Positions 13,013 to 18,994 of a DNA stretch of 18,994 bases are shown here, one piece after another; position 1 is the first letter of the stretch, and each line of letters begins with the position of its first letter. The stretch lies in contig CAMBEY010000019.1 of assembly GCA_945865705.1 (NCBI GenBank), positions 1 to 18,994 of the forward strand, in the 5' to 3' direction. The DNA comes from Candidatus Sulfopaludibacter sp. SbA3. Lineage in GTDB: Bacteria; Acidobacteriota; Terriglobia; 2-12-FULL-54-10. The translations under genes and the position numbers were made by a program. The notes under the pieces were generated by a model that did not search any database, was not told the DNA's origin, and saw nothing but the letters and a program-made list of their open reading frames with translations.

Positions 13013-14086
13013 ATGCGCGTTGGAATCATTGGTCTGCCACAAGTCGGGAAGTCGTCCATCTTTCGTGTGCTTACGCACGCGCCGGTGGTGGAGTCTCATC
13101 ACAAGGAGGCGCAGGTAGGCATCGCGCGCGTTGTCGATCCGCGCCTCGATCAACTTGCCAAGCTGATCCCGCCTGACAAGCTCACCTACACCACGGTTGA
13201 ATGCGTAGACATGGGACCCGTCGGCGCGGACACGATGCGCGAGACCGCGTACCTGACTTCGCTCAAACAGACCGACGCGCTGTTGCAGGTCGTCCGCATG
13301 TTCGCCGACGAGACTGTTCCTCACATTAAAGGTACGCTCGATCCGGCGCGCGACATCACCGACCTTGAGCTGGAGCTGATCCTTACCGACTTGAGCGTGA
13401 TCGAAAATCGCCTCGCGCGCATCGAGAAGGATCGCAAGAAGGGCAACACGCCGGAGCTAATCCGGGAGCAGGAGTTGCTGGAACGCGCCAAGACATTGCT
13501 CGAAGACAACCAGCCGTTGCGTGCCGCGCAATGGTCCGATGATGAGCGCAAGCGTCTGCGTGGCTACACGTTTCTCTCCGAGAAATCCATGCTCATCGTC
13601 TTCAACGTGGGCGAGGATCAGGTCAGCGACGAAGCCAGGATTCTCAACGACCCACAGAACCAGCCGCTTTGGAAGCGGCCCAATACGTCCGGCGTTGTGG
13701 TCAGCGGAAAGCTGGAAGCCGAGTTGGCGTTGATGCCAGCTGAGGAAGCCAGCGAGTTTCTGGGCTCCTATGGTCTGAAGGAGCCGGGCCGCGACCGTAT
13801 CGTGCGGGCCGCGCACGATCTGCTGGGACTGATCGTCTTCTTCACCGTGGGCGAAGAAGAAGACCGCTCCTGGAGCATCCCGCGCGGAGCCACCGCGCCG
13901 CAGGCCGCCGGTGCTATCCACTCGGATCTAGAAAAACATTTCATCCGCGCCGAAGTCATTCCCTGGGATACCTTGATCGAGCTGGGTGGATTTCCCGAAG
14001 CCAAGGCCAAGGGTTTGCTACGGCTTGAGGGCAAGGAATATATTGTCAAGGACGGCGATATCATGCACATCCGTCATAGTGGGTAA
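13013..14086 (+). CDS. Divergent YchF/OLA1-like P-loop NTPase with TGS domain
   Basis: A 357-residue protein of the Obg-related YchF family, ribosome-associated ATPases. The P-loop GLPQVGKS is at 7-14, DPRLDQLAKLI follows as in YchF, and the G4-like motif is NVGE (198-201), the NxxE form linked to ATP rather than GTP. The C-terminal TGS domain is well conserved (PRGATAPQAAGAIHSD, then EYIVKDGDIM). Against this, the G2 region lacks the FPFCTIEPN block and the switch-II stretch after Asp66 is shortened: DMGPVGAD replaces DIAGLVKGASKGEGLGN. It is therefore probably a paralogue and not the housekeeping YchF. The start has no clear ribosome site. Its TAA stop (14084-14086) lies inside the end of repeat copy B. 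Confidence 0.85.
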   Translation: MRVGIIGLPQVGKSSIFRVLTHAPVVESHHKEAQVGIARVVDPRLDQLAKLIPPDKLTYTTVECVDMGPVGADTMRETAYLTSLKQTDALLQVVRMFADETVPHIKGTLDPARDITDLELELILTDLSVIENRLARIEKDRKKGNTPELIREQELLERAKTLLEDNQPLRAAQWSDDERKRLRGYTFLSEKSMLIVFNVGEDQVSDEARILNDPQNQPLWKRPNTSGVVVSGKLEAELALMPAEEASEFLGSYGLKEPGRDRIVRAAHDLLGLIVFFTVGEEEDRSWSIPRGATAPQAAGAIHSDLEKHFIRAEVIPWDTLIELGGFPEAKAKGLLRLEGKEYIVKDGDIMHIRHSG

Positions 14087-14212
14087 CAGAGCCGCGACCG
14101 TCAGGGAGCGGAGCCGGTCATGTAACCCAATGCTTGTGTACGCTCATTGCGTGTTGTTGAATAGCGCGATGGGTCGCGCCGGTCTACTCCCTGACGGTCC
14201 TGGCTCTGTTAC
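14083..14212. repeat. Palindromic intergenic repeat, copy B
   Basis: The ends GTAACAGAGCC (14083-14093) and GGCTCTGTTAC (14202-14212) are perfect inverted copies, and the arms continue with ACCGTCAGGGAG for 25 bases with two mismatches. The left end supplies the TAA stop of the YchF-like gene, and the right end is 12 bases from the ATG of the ZIP transporter gene. The element is 130 bp long, close to copies A and C. Confidence 0.92.
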
Positions 14213-14224
14213 TGCATACCAACC

Positions 14225-14968
14225 ATGCCAACCAACGAACTTTCATTTCCGTGGATCGGCCTTCTGCTCGGTCTGATCGCCGCCCTCGCCAACATCTTCG
14301 GTGGCTGGGCCGTCGCGCGTGGCGGCTGGCAGCCGATCATTCTCCGCTCGTTCGTTGCGCTCGCGGCGGGTTTCATGCTGGGCGCGTCGTTCCTCGAAAT
14401 GTTCCCCGAAAGCTATAAACTACTAGGGCCGGAGGCGGCTTGGTGGATGCTCGGTGGATACTTGCTCATTCACTTTTTCGAGCACACTCTAAGCGGCCAT
14501 TTCCATTTTGGTGAGGAAGTTCACAAGGAAGAAATGCGTGGACACAATCGCGCGCAGACGGTGTTGTTCGGCCTGATGATCCACGCCTTCGTGGATGGCG
14601 TCTCGATTGTTTCCGGGTTCCTGGTTTCGGACTGGCTGGGTTGGGTGGTGTTTCTCGCCGTGTTCCTGCACAAGATGCCGGAAGGCTTCGCCGTCAGTTC
14701 GGTGATGAAGGCGTCGGGCGCCAGCACCAAGACCGCGATGACCGCTGCCGCTCTGCTCGGCGCGGCTACCGTGGCGGGTGCGCTGGTGATGGCTCCGCTA
14801 AGCGGTCAGGTCGCCTATACGCTGCCCATCTCCGCCGGCGTTACATTGTATGTTGCAGCCAGCGACCTTATTCCCGAAGTGAATCAAGAACCTAACATCA
14901 AGATGGCCATGCTGGTGTTTGTCGGCGTCGTGATGCTACTCAGCCTGCGCTGGGCGTTTGGTTTTTGA
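14225..14968 (+). CDS. ZIP-family divalent metal transporter
   Basis: A 247-residue inner-membrane protein with about eight hydrophobic helices that imports zinc or related divalent metals. The ZIP signature is present: His120-Asp124 in MIHAFVDGVSI (helix IV) and His149-Glu153 in FLHKMPEGFA (helix V), which form the metal pathway. The loop between helices III and IV is rich in His and Glu (His87, His92, His94, His100, His107), as in metal-sensing cytoplasmic loops. The length suits the short bacterial ZIPs. There is no ribosome site; translation begins 12 bases after repeat copy B. Its TGA stop (14966-14968) is the first codon-sized piece of repeat copy C. The metal is not determined by sequence. 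Confidence 0.92.
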   Translation: MPTNELSFPWIGLLLGLIAALANIFGGWAVARGGWQPIILRSFVALAAGFMLGASFLEMFPESYKLLGPEAAWWMLGGYLLIHFFEHTLSGHFHFGEEVHKEEMRGHNRAQTVLFGLMIHAFVDGVSIVSGFLVSDWLGWVVFLAVFLHKMPEGFAVSSVMKASGASTKTAMTAAALLGAATVAGALVMAPLSGQVAYTLPISAGVTLYVAASDLIPEVNQEPNIKMAMLVFVGVVMLLSLRWAFGF

Positions 14969-15088
14969 CAGAGCCGCGACCTTGAGGGAGTGGACCGGGT
15001 AGATGGTCTTTTCTGGCTGCGGGGCACTCATAATTCCAGGTCGCTAAAAAACCAGCTAGTCCACTCCCTCACGGTCGTGGCTCTGTCA
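14966..15088. repeat. Palindromic intergenic repeat, copy C
   Basis: The outer 30 bases (14966-14995 and 15059-15088) are inverted copies with two mismatches; they begin TGACAGAGCC and contain GAGGGAGTGGAC. It lies between the convergent ZIP and purK genes, so the hairpin could end transcription from both sides. Its left end gives the stop codon of the ZIP gene, and its right arm encodes the last five codons and stop of purK. Confidence 0.93.
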
Positions 15089-16235
15089 CGCGCGCCAGCG
15101 CGGAGCGTGCATCCATAACCATCTTGATCGCTGACTCGATGTCGCTGTCCACCGCTGCCAGATGGCCCATTTTGCGTCCCGGACGCGCTTCCTTCTTGCC
15201 GTAGAGATGCAGCTTCAGCTCCGGTCGCGCGCATACTCCCGCCCAGTCCGGTTCGCCTTCCGACCAAAGCTCACCCATCAGATTGACCATGGCTGCCGCG
15301 CCCAACATGCGCGTTGAGCCGAGGGGGAGGCCGCAGATCGCCCGCAATTGCTGCTCATACTGGCTGGTTACAGAGGCCTCAATGGTCAAATGTCCGGAGT
15401 TGTGTGGACGTGGGGCCAGTTCATTGACCAACAGCTTTCCATCACGCGTGAGGAATAACTCCACACACATGGTTCCCACCAGATCAAGCTGTTGCGCGAT
15501 TTGCTTCGCGAGCTCCACCGCGGCCGCTGCTGCTTCGCTTGGCACACGCGCCGGCGAAATGGAGATATCCAGAATGTGATTGGTGTGGACGTTCTCGATC
15601 GCTCCCCAGTCGGCGCAGTTGCCGTGGGAGTCACGGCACAAGACGACGGAGAGTTCCATTGCAAAATCGACGAAGGTCTCGTAAATAAGTTCGTCAGTTT
15701 TTGCTTCATGGAACGCCGCGTGCGCTTCAACCGCGCTTTCCACGCGCCACTGGCCCTTGCCGTCATACCCCGAGCGCGCCGACTTTAGCACCGCAGGCGT
15801 TCCCAACTCGGCAACCGCACGCTTTAGATCAGCCTCATTTCTGATGGCAAGGAACGGAGCGACCGGAAATCCTTTGTCAGCGAGAAAACTTTTTTCGAGG
15901 AGCCGGTGCTGCGTGGTTCTCAAAATGTTGACGGAAGGACGCACGGGTACGACTTCGCCTGCTGCGGCGAGTGCTTCGGCGGATACGTTCTCGAATTCGT
16001 AGGTAATCACGTCAACAGTTCGTGCAAACTTTCTAACCGCATCAAGATCGCTGTAAGGGTGGATATACCTGGCGTCCGAGACCTGACCCATGGGGCTGTC
16101 GGCGTCAGGCGAAAACGTATGCACGTGATAACCCAGCCGATGCGCGGCGAAGGCGAACATGCGCCCGAGCTGCCCACTGCCGAGCATGCCGATAGTCGAA
16201 CCGGGTAGCAATGGAGGGAAGGGAGTACGCGCCAT
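15069..16235 (-). CDS. purK: N5-carboxyaminoimidazole ribonucleotide synthase
   Basis: A 388-residue ATP-grasp enzyme that carboxylates AIR with bicarbonate and ATP in purine synthesis. Seen: the N-terminal IGMLGSGQLGRM (15-26), TYEFENV (78-84), the ATP-grasp loop KSARSGYDGKGQ (151-162), GTMCVELFLT (254-263) and NELAPRPHNSGH (271-282), all canonical. The length is typical. Its ATG overlaps the purE TAA by one base (TAATG on the coding strand), so the two are translated together. Residues after Val383 (TEPRP, then stop) are encoded by the right arm of repeat copy C, which suggests that the element inserted into or next to the original gene end. The rest of the gene appears intact. Confidence 0.96.
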   Translation of the reverse strand: MARTPFPPLLPGSTIGMLGSGQLGRMFAFAAHRLGYHVHTFSPDADSPMGQVSDARYIHPYSDLDAVRKFARTVDVITYEFENVSAEALAAAGEVVPVRPSVNILRTTQHRLLEKSFLADKGFPVAPFLAIRNEADLKRAVAELGTPAVLKSARSGYDGKGQWRVESAVEAHAAFHEAKTDELIYETFVDFAMELSVVLCRDSHGNCADWGAIENVHTNHILDISISPARVPSEAAAAAVELAKQIAQQLDLVGTMCVELFLTRDGKLLVNELAPRPHNSGHLTIEASVTSQYEQQLRAICGLPLGSTRMLGAAAMVNLMGELWSEGEPDWAGVCARPELKLHLYGKKEARPGRKMGHLAAVDSDIESAIKMVMDARSALARVTEPRP

Positions 16236-16861
16236 TATCTTTTCTCAGCGGCGCGAGGTTTGGGTGTGGCAGCTTTGCGGGGTGGTTGGCCGGGAAAGCT
16301 GGCGTGGGAAATGCCGGGGAATTCCAACTTTTCCATACGAACTTTTTTTGTCTGCGCTTCGCGGAACTCATGCAGCTTGGCGCGTAGCGCGGGCCGCGAA
16401 TTGCTGAGGATGGCTATGGCCAGCAAGCCCGCATTAGCCGCGCCAGCCTGACCGATTGCCAGTGTGCCGACGGGAATTCCAGCAGGCATCTGCGCAATGG
16501 AGAGAAGAGAATCGAGGCCCTTTAGCGCGCGGCTTTCCACCGGGACTCCCAACACGGGCACGGGCGTGTGTGCGGCGGTCATGCCTGGCAGATGGGCAGC
16601 TCCACCGGCTCCGGCAATGATGACTTCGATTCCTCGCGCTTCGGCCTGCGTGGCAAACTGCGCCAGCCATTGCGGCGTGCGATGTGCCGAGACCACTTCG
16701 CACTCGTGCGCCACGCCGAACTGCGTTAGCATATCCGACGCACGCGCCATAGTGGGCCAGTCGCTCCTGCTGCCCATGATCACCGCGACCAGTGGCGTAG
16801 CCGTCGGCGAGGGCGTGGCGGATGCCCGTCGCGCCTTAGCTGCTTGCTTGTTTGCTTTCAT
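16235..16861 (-). CDS. purE: N5-carboxyaminoimidazole ribonucleotide mutase
   Basis: A 208-residue protein from the ATG at 16861. PurE class I moves the carboxyl group of N5-CAIR to make CAIR. Motifs: VAVIMGSRSDW (25-35), SAHRTP (58-63, with catalytic His60), the AGAGGAAHLPGM loop and LGVPVES. A typical PurE has about 160-175 residues; here an Ala/Lys/Thr/Pro-rich N-terminal stretch of about 20 residues and a C-terminal tail of about 45 (Lys/Pro/Ala-rich) are extra. The frame is open to an ATG at 16936 (233 residues), but GGGAG eight bases upstream favours 16861. It is the first gene of purEK. Confidence 0.95.
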   Translation of the reverse strand: MKANKQAAKARRASATPSPTATPLVAVIMGSRSDWPTMARASDMLTQFGVAHECEVVSAHRTPQWLAQFATQAEARGIEVIIAGAGGAAHLPGMTAAHTPVPVLGVPVESRALKGLDSLLSIAQMPAGIPVGTLAIGQAGAANAGLLAIAILSNSRPALRAKLHEFREAQTKKVRMEKLEFPGISHASFPGQPPRKAATPKPRAAEKR

Positions 16862-17134
16862 CGGGGGAACTCCCATTTCCGGTGAATCTTCAGAAACATT
16901 CAAGCATGTAAAGTTACACCTAATCTTAACAAGCATAAAGCCGTTTTGGCCAAATCAGCGCAACTCCCGGCAGGTTCGTGTTGGCGAGGCTGGCGTGGGT
17001 ACGATAAGATAGACAGACAGCCCGGTGGAATCACCTAATAGCAATGGCCTGTCAGACAGCAAAAGAGCGCAACAGTGCCCTCGTGGTGATTCATGCCCTG
17101 CTGCAAGCTTGTGTGGGAAATTTGTGAGGAAATC
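16862..17134. other. Divergent intergenic region between purE and the receptor gene
   Basis: No gene is supported apart from the possible longer N-terminus of PurE (to 16936). It should contain both divergent promoters; a candidate for the receptor gene is at 16981-17010. No purine riboswitch or PurR-like palindrome was recognised by eye. Confidence 0.5.
16981..17010 (+). promoter_or_regulatory. Candidate promoter of the TonB-dependent receptor gene
   Basis: TTGGCG (16981-16986) and TAAGAT (17005-17010) are separated by 18 bases; each matches its consensus at four positions. The leader would be about 118 bases. Confidence 0.3.
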
Positions 17135-18994
17135 ATGGTATCTAAAATGCCTGTAAGTTTTGCATTCAGCCGTTGGCCGTTCCCTGCTGTAAGGATGGCG
17201 GCGCTGGTCTGTTTTTCGTTGGCCGGTACAGCATGGTCACAGGAGGCCGGCAAGGACGTGGCCAAACCGGAAGCATCAACCACGGCGGCTCCTGCCCCAC
17301 CACCAAAGGCCAGCGCGCCCAGCATGATTAGCGAGAGCCAGCTCTCCGGGCTCCCACTTAACGGGCGCAGCTACTCGCAACTGGCCACGCTGCAGGCTGG
17401 TGTTAGCGACACTTCCACGGCTTCGGCGTCGCGCGGAACCAGCGGCGGCAGCCTCTCGATGTCGGGTAGCCGGGCATCATCCAATCACGTGATGCTCGAC
17501 GGCACCACCACGATGAACTCGGAGAACTTTCCGCCGCGCAGCGCCGCCGGTGTGCAGTTGGGCTCCGACGCCGTGTTGCAAGTGCAGGTATACAGCACGG
17601 GTTACAACGCCGAGTATGGCCGCTCCAGCGGCGGCATCATGAACTCCATCACGCGCTCGGGCACGCCGGAAATTCACGGGACCGTCTTTGAATTTATGCG
17701 TAACAGCAAGATCGACGCGCGAAACTTTTTCGACGATGGCGATAATCCTCCGCCCTTCCGTCGTGATCAATTCGGCGGAACGCTCACGGGCCCCATCAAG
17801 AAGGACCGCTCGTTTTTCCTATTCAGCTTTGAGGGACTGCGCGATCGTCTGACCGAAACCAATGTGAGCTTCTGGCCCGACGCCGCCATCCGCACCCGCA
17901 GCGATATTGCCCCCACAATTCGACCGTATCTGAATCTGATGCCGGTCCCCAATGGGCCCAGCGAAGGCGGCGGCATTGGCCGCAACTTCTCCCCGCAGTC
18001 GCTGCCCACCAGCGAGGATTACCTGAACATTCGCGTGGATCAGAAGCTGACGGATCGCGACAGCCTGTTTGTGCGCTACACCTTTTCTGATGCCGAGGGC
18101 GATGAGTCGCAGGGCTCGCATCTCTTCCTGACATCGAGCAAAACACGCCAGCAATATCTGACCGCGGTGGGCACGCATATCCTGAGCCTGCGCGCGCTGA
18201 CCACATTCCGTTTCGGCTACACGCGTCCCTCCGATGTTTCCTTCGGCGTGGAGCAGCTGACCATCCCTGCCTCGCTCAGCTTTGTTCCGAGCTGGCCCAT
18301 CTTCGGTCAGATGACCATTCCCGGCATGAGCAACTTCGGCCTGGCCACTAACATTCCGCGCTCGGATAGCTTGGACTCCTTCCAGTTCGGCAATCAGTGG
18401 ATCGTGCAGCAGGGCGCGCACGCCATCAAGTTTGGCGGCGAGATGCACCGCAATCGCTGGGACGTTTACAGCGATTGGCAGAAAGGCGCGATGTGGTCGT
18501 TCAATAACCTCGAAGGCTTTCTGCAAGCCGGCCCCGTGGGCACCAGCCTGTTCGTTGCGCAACAGGGCTCGGACAACCACCGCCTCTTTCGGCAGAATCT
18601 TTTTTCGTTCTTCGCGCAGGATGAGTTCAAAGTTTCTCCGCGCCTGCAACTGACCTACGGCTTGCGCTACGAATTTGTCGGAAACATCTCCGACCTGACA
18701 AACAAAAAAGTCCACCTGATGGATTTCGTGCGCGACCCTAAAGTTGAGTACGGTGAATTCTACAATGGCAATCCTTCGCTCGATGATCTCGCGCCGCGCT
18801 TCGGATTTTCCTGGTCTCCGTGGGCGGGCCGCCAGACTTTGGTCAGCGGCGGAACCGGCGTGCATTACGACCCGCTGGTGGCCTACGTGGCCAGTTCGCG
18901 GCGCAGCTCTGACCCGTTTTATAGAATCTCGGTGGTGCCGAACCTCGACACTTCCACAATTTTCCCTGTAGCCCTAATCGGCCCGGGGTCCGGG
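17135..18994 (+). CDS. Oar-like TonB-dependent outer-membrane receptor, incomplete at the right edge
   Basis: The frame runs from ATG 17135 (GAGGAA upstream) without a stop to the window edge, 620 codons so far. Residues 1-36 are a long signal peptide (core MAALVCFSLAGTAW, then SQEA). A Pro/Ala-rich linker follows, then the plug with ISESQLSGLPLNGRSYSQLA (65-84), MSGSRASSNHVMLDG (109-123) and YGRSSGGIMNSITRSGT (161-177). The beta-barrel begins near residue 180 (HGTVFEFMRN) with repeated amphipathic strands such as FFLFSFEGLRDR, SLFVRYTFSD and LQLTYGLRYEF. The LPLNGR plug signature is typical of the large receptor families of Acidobacteria. The usual N-terminal carboxypeptidase-regulatory-like domain is missing. 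It would import large ligands such as oligosaccharides with TonB energy; the ligand is unknown. Confidence 0.92.
   Translation, partial: MVSKMPVSFAFSRWPFPAVRMAALVCFSLAGTAWSQEAGKDVAKPEASTTAAPAPPPKASAPSMISESQLSGLPLNGRSYSQLATLQAGVSDTSTASASRGTSGGSLSMSGSRASSNHVMLDGTTTMNSENFPPRSAAGVQLGSDAVLQVQVYSTGYNAEYGRSSGGIMNSITRSGTPEIHGTVFEFMRNSKIDARNFFDDGDNPPPFRRDQFGGTLTGPIKKDRSFFLFSFEGLRDRLTETNVSFWPDAAIRTRSDIAPTIRPYLNLMPVPNGPSEGGGIGRNFSPQSLPTSEDYLNIRVDQKLTDRDSLFVRYTFSDAEGDESQGSHLFLTSSKTRQQYLTAVGTHILSLRALTTFRFGYTRPSDVSFGVEQLTIPASLSFVPSWPIFGQMTIPGMSNFGLATNIPRSDSLDSFQFGNQWIVQQGAHAIKFGGEMHRNRWDVYSDWQKGAMWSFNNLEGFLQAGPVGTSLFVAQQGSDNHRLFRQNLFSFFAQDEFKVSPRLQLTYGLRYEFVGNISDLTNKKVHLMDFVRDPKVEYGEFYNGNPSLDDLAPRFGFSWSPWAGRQTLVSGGTGVHYDPLVAYVASSRRSSDPFYRISVVPNLDTSTIFPVALIGPGSG

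Noticed and set aside
17819..18865. 348-codon open frame on the minus strand opposite the receptor gene
   Set aside because: The plus-strand frame encodes a recognisable TonB-dependent receptor; the antisense translation shows no domain or signal.

Overview
The window is a GC-rich chromosomal segment, most likely from an Acidobacteriota bacterium (Solibacteres/Bryobacterales-like or an uncultured relative). The main pointers are an Oar-type TonB-dependent receptor with the LPLNGR plug signature, a secreted cytochrome c fused to a copper type II monooxygenase fold, a short cysteine-rich zinc-ribbon protein, and short imperfect palindromic repeats between genes. The assignment is inferred from gene content only. 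No rRNA, tRNA, CRISPR array or intact transposase gene was found.

Layout. (1) 54-1613 (-): an SLC13/DASS-type anion transporter, divergent from (2) 1931-3367 (+): an exported cytochrome c/copper monooxygenase-like fusion with a good promoter, a strong ribosome site and a terminator. (3) 3559-4240: a small accessory patch with a Phd/RelB-like antitoxin and RelE/ParE toxin, a 14-bp inverted repeat and a 35-codon remnant of a DUF3800 gene. (4) 7380-4280 (-): a probable operon of a Ppx/GppA-HD phosphatase followed by two different thymidylate-kinase-like P-loop proteins, the second with an altered Walker A motif; a Pho-box-like triple repeat lies upstream. (5) 8306-7785 (-): a secreted lipocalin-like protein. 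(6) 8424-10401 (+): zinc-ribbon protein, class II aldolase and gamma carbonic anhydrase, closely spaced, with a near-leaderless promoter. (7) 11508-10441 (-): a GAF-GGDEF cyclase whose guanine-contacting Asp is Ser, the signature of Hypr (cGAMP-making) cyclases. (8) 11782-14968 (+): FabH, a divergent YchF-like NTPase and a ZIP metal transporter, each followed by a copy of a ~125-bp palindromic repeat. (9) 16861-15069 (-): purE-purK. (10) 17135 to the right edge (+): a TonB-dependent receptor, incomplete.

Much of the window is housekeeping: IMP synthesis (PurE, PurK), fatty-acid initiation (FabH), metal import and carbonic anhydrase. The parts most worth following are the Hypr-type GGDEF protein, the Ppx plus paired kinase-like operon, the cytochrome c/copper oxygenase fusion with all predicted copper ligands intact, and the repeat family that supplies stop codons and even the C-terminal codons of PurK.
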